The notes under the pieces: generated by a model
What the model was told of the DNA's origin: nothing
Databases searched by the model: none
Seen by the model: the letters and a program-made list of their open reading frames with translations, nothing else
Shown: in pieces, positions 1 to 9,582 of the stretch
Numbering within the stretch: the first letter of the stretch is position 1
Layout: each line of letters begins with the position of its first letter
DNA from: Lunularia cruciata
Taxonomy: Eukaryota; Streptophyta; Marchantiopsida; Lunulariales; Lunulariaceae
Length of the DNA stretch: 64,000 nt
Assembly: GCA_948567375.1 (NCBI GenBank)
Contig: OX419759.1
Coordinates: 49,267,493 to 49,331,492 of the forward strand
Direction of reading: 5' to 3'
Made by a program: the position numbers and the translations under genes

Positions 1-110
1 AGTATAATTAAAGGTGAATTAGTGAGAGCAACTTTGTACAAGCAATTCAAAAGTACTCATTCTAATCTAGATATAACAAATGTAGTTTAAGAGTGAAGTT
101 ATTTGCTTAT

Positions 111-972
111 TCAAGATGGTGGTCCAAGTTGGTTTTTTTTCAAGATTTCAAGCTCCATTCACTTTTGTTCAAGCATTTGGTTCATTAAATCTATCTTGTG
201 TTGTTCTTGAACCATCATCAAATCAAATTTATGATCCTCTTACAAGGATCTCTTCTCATTTGATTCATTGACTACTTGAGAAAACTCAAGCATACACTTA
301 TGCATTCCATCTTCACCTTCCTTTAAAACTCTTTGCTTTTTGTGACACTATCCAACGACACCAGGTTGAGCACAAGCTTTTGTCATGGGATTGATTGGGA
401 AGCCTTGTTCTTTGGGTGAGCCACCTCTAATTTTGTGCATCTATTCATGGAACTTCCATGAACTTGGTTTTATAAATATCATTTGTTTTCCCTTCTCAAC
501 TCTATATTTTTTAACTAAAGCATCAAGCTTGTTCTTGCGAATTTATTGATCATAAGGTGTTGTTATACCAACAGCTTCATTGAACCTATTAGCAACCACA
601 TTCCATTGATATTGACTTACATTGCCTTGGTTGAAATGATTTAAATAAATCCATTCATATATATATCCAAAAAAAGCCTCACATGACTAGAAATCCATTC
701 CACTTTAGCCTTCTTTGGAATATAAACACTTATAAACACAATTAATAATAATAGACAAAAATCAACATAATGATTATTTTGGAGTAGTAGCTCAATCTAC
801 ATAATGAAATAGTCATACTCATACCTATTACAAGGGCATATTTTGATGTTGATTTCTTCTTTTTTGCACAAAGCTTCTTCTTGGATGGAGCCTACGAATC
901 TCTCACCAATATATTTGGTTCCATAGGTGGAAGAGCTCCAAAGGTATTCTCATTATGGGCCATCTCTTCCAT
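111..972 (-). pseudogene. Myb/SANT-like DNA-binding protein pseudogene
   Basis: Read on the minus strand, an ATG at 972 opens a peptide starting MEEMAHNENTFGALPP. Further on lies a block with the layout of plant Myb/SANT-like (trihelix-like) DNA-binding domains: VRLFLDIYM, then NHFNQGNVSQYQWNVVANRF, then KLDALVKKYRVEKGK and SSWKFHE. This family occurs in plants as host genes and as accessory proteins of PIF/Harbinger transposons. The frame is broken by several TAA/TAG/TGA codons and by a shift in a T-run near 680-690, and a possible intron lies between about 720 and 850. The C-terminal part (about 111-300) is charged and helix-like. No transposase is visible nearby, so host gene versus transposon partner cannot be settled. 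Family call moderate, pseudogene status good. Confidence 0.5.
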
Positions 973-1263
973 TTCTTTATATAAAATTCAAAAACATACA
1001 CAAAGAAGCTCAACTTGATCGAGAAATTTTAGACCTAAAATACCATACCAATATTAATTTATTGTCTTAATTTTTGAATCATACATGACAAGCACTAAAA
1101 CACATTCAATTGAAGTTATAAAATAATACAACAAGTCCAAAACTAAAAAAGTTTATGTGTTGTGCATATATATATATTGCTACATAATATACATCACTAT
1201 CAACATCATACTCTATAGAAGCACAACTCACACATAAGTCCTATATGAACCCTAAAGTGCCAC
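973..1263. other. AT-rich intergenic stretch
   Basis: No coding capacity recognised. It contains a short TA run near 1166-1180. The last part (about 1140-1263) recurs in reverse complement at about 15190-15295, so it belongs to a dispersed repeat. Confidence 0.4.
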
Positions 1264-2640
1264 AATGTTCACAATATTTATAGCACCAAGGTTAGTTTGC
1301 TCAAACACAAGAGTGGTAGTGTCGGTAGTTGTTCACATACTACTTATTGGTAATCTGATTTCATGTTAGTGCTACTAGATCACATGGTGGGGCATATCAT
1401 CACTTGCATCATTTGCACCATCAGATGTGCTATCAACAACCTCATTAGGGTTGGAGACCTAGGTCAAGCAAGGGGCATACCTTTGAAGTGTAGCTCCAAA
1501 GAGCTCACTTCTTTGATGTTGACCCTTTGAATTCTTGGCTAGGTGGACAAAGGTAGACGAGTGTCACTTGGAGTCTTTTAGTTAAAATGGATGGTGTTTG
1601 ATTGTAATCAATGCCCAATTGTTGGCATAGTGTTGAGTGAATGATCAAGTACTAATCTATTTGAGTTTGACTTGAGTTGAAGAAGAACTAATTACATCAA
1701 AGAAGTGAGAGTCAATGGGAAATTGGATGCAAGAATTGAGGGTGTTGATGATATCTCCAAGCCTAGCTGATCATTGGTACTTTGATCATGAATAAGATTT
1801 CCTTGAGTGTGATTGTGTGCAAAAATTTGTGTGATTTGGTGCAAATTCGGGAGTGGTGCATATAGCATGCAAAAGCATTGGCTAGATTTCTGAGAATAGA
1901 GTCAATTTGAGGTAGTGGGTGTTCAATTTGATCCCAAAAGGTGAAACTTGGCCAGATTTGGAGAGAGTTCAAAATAGCAAGAAGAAAGGCCTCATTTAGC
2001 ATTTCAAGGCATGACTATGAGAAGCTATAAAGGCCTAAAGTGCCAACATGAGCCTAACTAGTTTAGATGAGTTTTGTTGGTTATTGTTCGACAAAATTTG
2101 CCCACCAGTCTAGATTATGTGCAATAGGGTTTGAACCTTAATTCTCTAGTTTCTAGATTGGTGCGCTAGATAACTTGTCCACCTTCACTTGTTGTCTTAA
2201 TGACTATTCCATTGATACCTATATCCATATAGCTTTGGTAGGAGAGGCAATTTGATCCCATTCTTGATGATCTTGGTAACTTAGGAAGTAGATAGACACT
2301 ACTATTATGTCAAATGCCAAATGGTGGTAAAGTCAATATGGTGTTGATTTATGAGATGGAGGGTTTTTTTTAGAGTAGGTTTTGTTTTTTGTGACCCTTC
2401 CATTCTCTACTTCATGTTTCCGTACCATGTTTGTGTAAGGTGCATTGACTTTAGAACATTGGTGCTCTAGTGTGCTCTCAAATAGTGAGGCTGGAGTGAT
2501 GACTAGTCTGACTATTTGTGTTTCTCTCCGGTGAAGCAAGAAGAGATGACTTGCAAACCATGAGAATACATGTTGTGATGATAGGTTACAGGTCACACTT
2601 TCTCCTAATGTAATGGTCATAGTTATAGCTACATTAGTGG
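1264..2640 (+). repeat. Long LTR-like repeat, family 4, copy J
   Basis: This block is matched along most of its length, in reverse complement, by about 38866-40398. Shared landmarks are the start (CACAATATTTATAGCACCAA), a segment near 1370-1400 with 'gatcacatggtgggg', a segment near 1620-1700 with 'gttgagtgaatgatcaag', and the stretch around 2440-2480 with 'gcattgactttagaacattg'. Its position directly upstream of a Gag relic suggests a long LTR or leader of an old Ty3-type element. Clear TG...CA ends and target duplications were not found, so LTR status is an inference. Confidence 0.5.
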
Positions 2641-3718
2641 GTGGTATTCAATTGGTGTTAACACTTGGTGGAGTACTTGTGGTGATTACGGTTGTGGTTT
2701 GAGTTAGATTGTCATAACAGAGTTCTTTGGAGATTCCAAAGGAGTAGCGCTACAATACACAATAGGTTTACATAGAGTGGCACTCGGTATTAGCTTATAT
2801 CTTAAGATTGAATCTAATTTGGAGTTTGATACAAGAGTTGATTTAGTTGAGAATGCACTTGGTGTGTTTGCACCATTGTGGGACATGGACAAGATTGGGG
2901 GCCAAATGTGCTTCTATGGTATAATGGGTATTATTGAGTTGGATGACTTCATCTATTAGTTTGATAGTTGATGTGATCTATATGTGATACAAAATTCAAC
3001 TTTGTTCACATCCTTCATGATATAGAAGGGGTTGTTTCAACATTTGGAGAGTACACTTATGACTATCATGAGTTCAAGAGAGTCACTTGAAGGAGATCAA
3101 AGCTATGGAAACAATATTGGTCTCCAAACTATATCTTCATCATTTCAAGCTTGGTTGCTAGGGATAGATTGGCAATACACACAAGTTTTAGCTTGAGTAG
3201 CATTGATGGATCTAGTAGAGGTGCACTAGTTGGAGATGGTGCTACTACAAGTAGAAGTAACACTATAAGAGGTGGTGTAGAGGTTCTTGTTAACCCCATG
3301 GTGGCTGTTTTAGTGCTTGAGGTAGAATTATCAAGAGTGTGGACTGAAAAGTTGAGAAACTTAAGTGAGTTCTAGTGGAAGGGTAGAGAGAGAGCTTACG
3401 CAAGACATACATTTGCATGAGACTGCTGATTAGTTTCACTCAAGGAGTTATTGAAACTCAAGTAGTCCAATTTTGGTATGGGATCTTGGACAAGGGGTTG
3501 TGATGTAGAGTATATGATGCTATGTTATTACATGCTACTTCACCTACTTTAGCAATGGTCTTTAGTTTGGTTGAGCGCATTGAGTTGAACATAGTGGACA
3601 AGAGAGTGGTGACATGTGGATTTGGTAGAGAACCCTCATCCATAATTGTTAATTCTTCTAGAGTGCATCACACCATATTGGCTTCCAAGATAACTGTAAT
3701 ACCAAGATAACTGAGTGG
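2641..3718 (+). pseudogene. Decayed Gag of family-4 element J, 5' part
   Basis: The stretch from about 3130 to 3718 aligns on the same strand with about 54020-54610 in the window (shared 'gatggtgct', 'aggcatacatttgcatgag', 'tttggtatgggat', 'tctagagtg'), so it is one copy of a repeated Gag-like gene. Only short open pieces remain, for example 2777-2959 and 3522-3710; the latter reads LLHATSPTLAMVFSLVERIE and resembles the end of a plant Ty3 Gag capsid region. Stops and shifts are frequent. The gene is interrupted at 3719-3723 by element A and resumes at 10321 with its zinc knuckle. Confidence 0.55.
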
Positions 3719-3723
3719 ATAAC
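3719..3723. repeat. Target-site duplication of element A, left copy
   Basis: ATAAC directly before the 5' LTR; the identical ATAAC follows the 3' LTR at 10321-10325. Five bases is the usual duplication for Ty3/gypsy integrase. Confidence 0.9.
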
Positions 3724-4456
3724 TGTAATACCAAGAGCTAGCCATATGATCTAGATGTGAAATTTGGTTTGGTAACATCTAGAATGATGTTATAAATGGT
3801 GGTCAAAATAGATAAGATAGAAGTATCACCAAAAGAGTACTTCTACTAAAAGGGTAGAAATCAAAATAGACTTGAGAACCTTAGAACCAATAGCTAGACC
3901 TATGATTTAAAGGTGAGAATTGGTTTGGTAACATCTGGAAGGATGTTACACATGAGGGACTAAACAGATCAGAAAGAAGTATCACCAAAAGGGGACTTCT
4001 ACTAATAGAATATGAACCAAAATATGCTTGAAATCTTTGAAGGCAATTTTGGAAGCCTAAACGGATGAATTAGGCCTAAAAAATGTGAAGATTCCCCACA
4101 TCAAAGGAAAGGCTGGCCTTCCCTCTCCCTTGCTTTGTCTCGTTGAGAGCTTTCCAACGGTACCTTACGTGATTTTGAGATTCCTATAGGAAGATTCGCT
4201 ACAAGATTCCATCCGGTCAAAGCTTGTTTGACCAACCAGATAGGACCTAGACCAGACATGTCACCCATCTAAGTAAGTAATCCAAGGGTGGAGCTTGCTG
4301 ACATGTCACCTATCTGTGTCCCTAATCCTATGGTGGAGCTTTCTTGGAGGAGATCCTCTTTGTCTATATAATAAAGAGAAGGTGCTCCCTTGGGGCATCG
4401 AATGTTTGAGTGTGCAATCTATGTTTTCTCGCTTCTCTTGTCCTTGGAGTATTACA
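3724..4456 (+). repeat. 5' LTR of element A (family 1)
   Basis: Begins TGTAATACCAAGAGCTAGCC and ends CTTGGAGTATTACA, giving short inverted ends. It carries a TATA-like box near its 3' end. Its partner is 9583-10320. A C-rich tract near 4090 varies in length between family members. Confidence 0.93.
4365..4374 (+). promoter_or_regulatory. LTR TATA box
   Basis: TATATAATAA about 80 bp before the LTR end. The same site is conserved in the other family-1 LTRs (for example near 10230, and on the minus strand near 29737, 35122 and 61658). It fits an RNA polymerase II start for the genomic transcript; the start site itself is not visible. Confidence 0.6.
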
Positions 4457-4457
4457 A

Positions 4458-4470
4458 TGGTATCAAAGCG
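4458..4470 (+). other. Primer-binding site, initiator tRNA-Met type
   Basis: TGGTATCAAAGCG lies one base after the 5' LTR. It matches the standard TGGTATCAGAGC site complementary to the 3' end of initiator tRNA-Met with one change. Element B retains the unaltered form. Confidence 0.85.
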
Positions 4471-4596
4471 AATGTTTTAGTCCAAGAGAGTGGATCATCC
4501 CTCTTGGAATAACACGAATTACTGAAACTGAGTAATTTGAGGTGGAGAACATAGAGTAGTTGCTAGACTTAGGAAGGACTTTAGAGAGCGGATGGG

Positions 4597-6148
4597 ATGG
4601 ATGCACCGGGAGGACAATTTCCCGCACCTAACTTTCCATTCTCAAACCCATTCCACATCAAGGTTATGTACATCCAGCATGAGCAGATGAGGGTATCGCT
4701 AGTTTATCACTTTGGTGCAGAATTCATGGACAGAGTGATGAACTCACCAAACTTGGTTATTCTACCTGTGGTGATATATGACAGAGAGTGGGATTTGACA
4801 ATCTACATTCTATTATGATAATATGGATATGAATGTCCCAAATCCTCTTCCTTTCAACACTCAAGTAGAAATCTGTTATGTAGTGAGGCCAAAATTGATG
4901 TTTAGAGATTTTGTGGTTAGGAATTTTGGTGAGGAGTATTATCAACGAGTGATAGCTTCTGAGGTCCCAATAGTAGTTCCAATAGTTTGTGCGCCTTCCA
5001 GAATGATTATATTGACTCTGTATTGAAGTAGACATTAGCAATTGAGTGTTGCAGGAACCATGGATCCGCAATTGCAAGAGTTGGTGCAAGGAATGCAAGG
5101 GATGTTGAATGAATTTTGAGAGATAAAGATGACCATGGAGACATTACAAAGTCAAGTGCAGATCCTCAAGAACGATCAAGCCATGCAAGAAGAAGAGCCG
5201 TCTCAAAACCCAGTACTTGTGATTGAAGTACTTGGAGAGGAACCCATGCCTACGAACCCTATCAACGATGAAGCCACATTGCTACTCCGGATGAAGAAGA
5301 CCTGCAACATCAAGCCTTACAAGGGGCAGTGTACGATGGGAGTAGTAGAAAATTGAATCTTGAGAATGAATTGCTATTTCCGATTGTTCTCAACACAGAT
5401 CACAGAGCATGCTGCAGGCGTGTTTGCATGTGGGTACTTGACCAATAAAGCCTTCACATGGTATGATGCTTGGGAAAGATCCATGTTGGCAGAGAGAAGG
5501 GAGGTCACATGGACAGCAATGCAAGAAGGACTGTTGAAGAATTTCCAATCGGTGGATTCTGTGCAGATGGCTCGAACCCGACTATGGAGATTGAGACAAA
5601 AGAATAGCGTACAAGAGTATATGGAGGTATTTTTGGATCTACAAGTTGCAATTACCAACATGAGTCCAGCAGAGGCTCTCGACAATTTCAAACGAGAGTT
5701 GAAAGAGCAGATTCGCCAAGAAGTCATGGTGCAAAATCCTTGCACGGTATTTGAAGCCATTGCTTGTATGCAAAGAATAGTAGGAGCATTAGGTGGAGGT
5801 GAAGGAGTAGTTCCACCTGAACATTATCGGGCAGAAATGCCACACATGGGTGGACCTGTACCGATGGAATTGGGCAACCTTTGATTTTGGGATTGAGGAG
5901 CACGACCGCTTCAAGGGGAGCGGGGACGGGTAGAAGAACAAAGAGATGGAGTTCCACAAGGAGAAGAGACTCGAGGAGAACAATGCCATTGTTACAATTG
6001 TGGCCGTATTGGACACATATCTACCAAGTGTCGTACTTGTTTCCCTAGAGGCCCTCGGCCTTTGTATATGCGATCTTTGAACAACATGGAGAGGCACATT
6101 GAAGAGGAGGAGGTGGAAATCACTTTGGAAAACAAAGATCGCCATTAA
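4597..6148 (+). pseudogene. gag: gag of element A, with N-terminal repeated domain and zinc knuckle
   Basis: Structural Gag region. Two homologous N-terminal segments occur: 4597-4818 (starts MDAPGGQF) and 4823-5026 in a frame shifted by one. Both carry an FG-x(2)-(F/Y) core and a P-x-(I/V)-x-P-(V/I)-V motif. The second ATG-rich start, MDPQLQELVQG at 5060, shares the frame of the capsid part (5360-5884: AFTWYDAWERSM, LLKNFQSV, MSPAEALDNF). A zinc knuckle CX2CX4HX4C lies at 5990-6031 (CYNCGRIGHISTKC). Stops fall after ILL, at 5024 and 5036, after MLNEF, at 5354-5356 and after MELGNL (5882). Most of these are also present in element B; the one at 5354-5356 is TGG in B. Gag ends at TAA 6146-6148. 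Confidence 0.8.
6103..6148 (+). other. gag/pol overlap in the -1 frame
   Basis: The pol frame opens after TGA at 6100-6102 and runs past the gag stop at 6146-6148 into the protease, so gag and pol overlap by 46 nt in the -1 relation. GGAAAAC sits at 6127-6133; it resembles, but does not match, the classical X-XXY-YYZ slippery heptamer. The overlap and heptamer recur in element B (33344-33389). Programmed -1 frameshifting is inferred. Confidence 0.5.
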
Positions 6149-6470
6149 ATGTACCTCACGGCCTTACTAGCTCAATAAGGAAGCAGAGAAGTGAGGCCAG
6201 GAAGAAGAATAATGCGCAAAGATCCCAAAAGGCAACCTCACAATTGATTGTTGTGAATGGAATCCTAGAGGGTAATCAAGTGAGAGTATTAATAGATCCG
6301 GGAGCAACAATTTCTTGTCTAGCTTTGTTGCAATAAGATTGGGAATGGATCTAGAGAGAGATGGAAGTGAAGAAGTAGAGTTACCAAATGGGCAAACAGA
6401 GAGGATTGAAGCATTACCTAGACGGGTAACCCTTTCTATAGGAGAATATCAGGAAGCAATTGAGTGGTGA
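6103..6470 (+). pseudogene. Protease region of element A
   Basis: The retroviral-type aspartic protease motif LIDPGAT is seen near 6291-6311 in the pol frame. Right after it A lacks 4 bp relative to element B (AGAGAATTT in B becomes AATTT), which throws the frame. The rest of the protease and all of RT continue in the new frame. A flap-like or C-terminal protease segment (LPWMEQYNP) lies around 6508-6534. This would mature the polyprotein in an active element; here it cannot be made as one piece. Confidence 0.75.
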
Positions 6471-8168
6471 GTGATACAATTAGCTCGTTATGGTGCAATT
6501 TTAGGCTTGCCATGGATGGAGCAGTACAACCCTATGGTGGATTGGAGGAAGAAAGTAGTGAGAACCCCCCAATGGTCAATCATTGGGGTTAAAGAAAAAT
6601 CACAAAGGCAGAAACTACCTCTATATGTCGTAGGGACGACAACTATTTGTAAGACCGATAGATGTTTTATGGGTTTAATAAGAGAAGTCCAGAGTGCACA
6701 ACTCAATGGACAAATTCCTGAGAAATTGAAGGATGTAGTCAATGAGTTTCAAGATGTCTTTCCCGATGATCTACCCTCAAGATTACCACCAAAAAGGCAA
6801 GTAGATCACAAAATTGAGACACTCCCAAGGAAGACATCTCCTTGTAAGGCCCCATATTGCCTATCACCTCATGAGTTGGAGGAGTGTAAGACTCAAATTG
6901 AGGAGATGCTGCAGAAAGGGTTCATCCAACCTAGCATATCACCATATGGGGCCTCTGTCTTGTTTGTGAAGAAGAAGGATGGTACAATGCGCATGTGCAT
7001 TGACTATCGGGGTCTCAATCAGTAAATAGTGAAGAACAAATACCCCTTACCTTGCATGGATGACCTGTTTGGTCAACTCCATAGAGCGAGATACTTCACC
7101 AAACTGGACTTGCGGAGCAGTTACAATCAAATCTAAATTGTAGAGGAGGATGTGTACAAAACTACCTTTTGAACTAGGTATGGCCACTTTGAGTATCTTG
7201 TGATGCCTTTTGGCCTCACCAATGCACCTGCCACTTTCACGAGTCTAATGAATGACATATTTCGTCCATACTTGGATAAGTCTATTATCGTCTTCTTGGA
7301 TGATATCTTAGTATATAGTAGCATGATGACAAAACACAAACAACATCTATGAGAGGTCCTCCAGATTCTAAGACAGAATCAATTGTATGCCAAAATCTCA
7401 AAGTGGGAGTTTGGCAAGTCTGAAGTAGACTACTTGGGGCATAGAGTAAGTGAAGAGGGCATTCAAGTATTGACAAATAAAATAGAGGTCATTCAAAAAT
7501 GGAGTGCTCCAGAAGATCAGACTCAACTTAAGAGCTTCTTGGGGTTGACGGGATTCTATTGTAGATTTGTCAAGGACTTCTCCAAGGTTGCACAACCTTT
7601 AACGGCACTACTTGGCAAGGGGAAGAAGTGGACATGGGGAACTGCACAAGAGTTGACCTTCCAAGAATTGAAGGCCACCTTGCTACATGCACCAATCTTG
7701 AAATGGTATGACCCAAAACATCCAATCAAGTTGGCTACAAATGCATCAGGCGTAGCAATAGGAGCAGTCCTACAACAAGAGTGGCATGACGGATGGCATC
7801 CAATTGCATATTTCTCTCAAAAGTTGTTATCGGTAGAGCGCAACTACCACACCACAGAATGAGAAGAGCTGGCCATCGTTCTAGCAACCAAGCATTGGAA
7901 GCACTACTTGGGCGAGAAGGCATTTGTAGTAGAGACAGACCACAAACCTCTAGTCTACCTTGAGACGCAGAAGGATCTATCTTATTGCCAAATTTGGTGG
8001 GCAGAGTGGCGACAACGCTTCAAGATGAAAATCACCTACATGGGAGGTAAGAAGCAACTTGCAGATGCATTCACCCGCATGCTAATGGCCAACAACTTGG
8101 TGGAAGAGGTTAAGATTAACCCTGAATTCTGGCAAGAGATTTTGGCTGCTACAAAAATTGATCCATAG
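6471..8168 (+). pseudogene. pol: Reverse transcriptase and RNase H of element A
   Basis: RT motifs in order: [19 protein letters not shown] near 6963-7020, [14 protein letters not shown] (7090-7133), [12 protein letters not shown] (7204-7239) and the catalytic FLDDILVYS (7294-7320). The thumb with FLGLTGFYCRFVKDF follows. RNase H shows ATNASGVAIGAVLQQ, with N in place of the first catalytic D (GAC/GAT to AAT), then TE-EELAIVLATKHWKHYL, ETDHKPLVYL and a degenerate KKQLADAFTR. In-frame stops occur near 7023, 7133, 7168, 7350, 7860 and 8166; each fits a CAA, CAG or CGA codon after C-to-T change, and B retains the sense codon at several of them. Decayed copy. Confidence 0.88.
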
Positions 8169-9545
8169 ATTGTAGAAGCACAATCATCCAAAGGTGTCAC
8201 TAACACCCAAGGACTCACCTTTCAAGATGGCAGATTATGGATCCCAAATGTCCCAGAATTACGCACCACCATTCTAGCGGAATGTCATGATTTGGCCATT
8301 GCAGCTCATGTCGGAGTGGACAAGACCTTGGATGCAGTTAAGCGCCATTACTATTGGCCCAAGATGAGCAACAACGTGATGAACTATGTGCGTAGCTGCC
8401 TACTTTATCAACAAAACAAAGCTTCTAATCAAGCTCCTCCATGGCTCCTTCAACCTCTCCCCACTCCTACCCAATGTTGGGAACAAGTGAGTATGGATCT
8501 CGTTTGTGAATTGCCCAAGACTACCTCAAGGTTTGACTCCATTGTGGTCTTTGTGGACCGGCTCAGCAAAATGATTCATGTACGCCCTACCACCAAGGAG
8601 ATGACCGCTCCACAGCTAGCTCAATTATACTTAGATGCAGTCTTTGCTCACCATGGCTTGTCTAGAGTACTCATCGCCGATAGAGGCACCCAATTCACCA
8701 ATTTGTTTTGGCAAACACTCTTTGGTTTCTTCAAAACCAAGTTGGCCATGTCCACAACTTACCACCCACAAACAGATGGCCAAACAGAGCGGGCTAATTG
8801 CATGATTGAAGACATGTTACGCGGCTTTACCTTAGAAGAGCAAGAGAGGTGGGACATCCTACTCCCGTTGGTGGAATTTTCTTACAACAATTCAGTGAAT
8901 GCATCCACCTAGGTCACTCCATTCTTCCTCATGTATGGTGAGCATCCTTTCACACCTTCTAGCTTGATGAAGATCCGTCTAGTGGCCACCAAGGTCAATG
9001 CAATCAACACATTTGTTTCTAGAATCCAACAAAGTGTGGAGAGCGCTAAGCACAGATTACAGATTGCGCAAAATCGACAGAAGCAATATGGTGATGCACA
9101 CCGTAGGCACATGGAGTTCAATGTTGGGGATCAAGTGTGGCTATTGACAACCAATCTCACATTAGTTGGACCTCGTAAGCTTAGACCTCGTTTTATTGGG
9201 CCTTTCTTGATTCTTCGTCGCATCGGCGCTGTGGCCTATCACCTTGAGCTACCACCACACATGAAGATCCATCTAGTGTTTCATGTCTCACTACTATGCA
9301 GATATGCTCCCCGATCAGGCCAAGGTCATTCCACACAAGACATTTGACCTTGTCCGACACTCATTGATGGCACAAAGGAATATGAAGTGGAGTGGATTCT
9401 CCAGAAATGCATGTGTGGTACTCGCCATCCGCGGATGGACTATCTAGTACAATGGAAAGGTTACCCCCTCTATGAAGCAACATGGGAGCCCACTGCCAAT
9501 TTGGCACATGCACCGGTGTTGGTGCAAGCATTTGAGCAACAATAG
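8169..9545 (+). pseudogene. Integrase with C-terminal chromodomain, element A
   Basis: The HHCC zinc-binding region (ECHDLAIAAHVGVDKTL, then a CLLYQQNK segment in which the second C is changed to Y) is at about 8280-8420. The DDE core follows: SMDLVCELP (first D), LIADRGTQF (second D) and DGQTERANC (E). After a stop at 8911 come the C-terminal GPF/Y-type module (RPRFIGPFLILRRIG) and, past a TGA at 9345, a chromodomain: EYEVEWILQ, DYLVQWKGYP, TWEPTANL. The frame ends at TAG 9543-9545. Chromodomains steer chromovirus integration to marked chromatin. Lesions are mostly C-to-T. Confidence 0.88.
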
Positions 9546-9566
9546 CACAACAAGGACGTTGCGTCT

Positions 9567-9582
9567 TAAAAGGATGGAGGTC
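9567..9582 (+). other. Polypurine tract of element A
   Basis: TTAAAAGGATGGAGGTC lies directly before the 3' LTR, the expected primer site for plus-strand DNA synthesis. Elements B and H have matching tracts in the same place. Confidence 0.8.

Noticed and set aside
4295-4480. 61-codon frame starting MLTCHLSVSLILWW, repeated at several loci
   Set aside because: It lies within the family-1 LTR (also near 10159, 17242 and 35012) and is a by-product of LTR sequence around the TATA and transcription start area.
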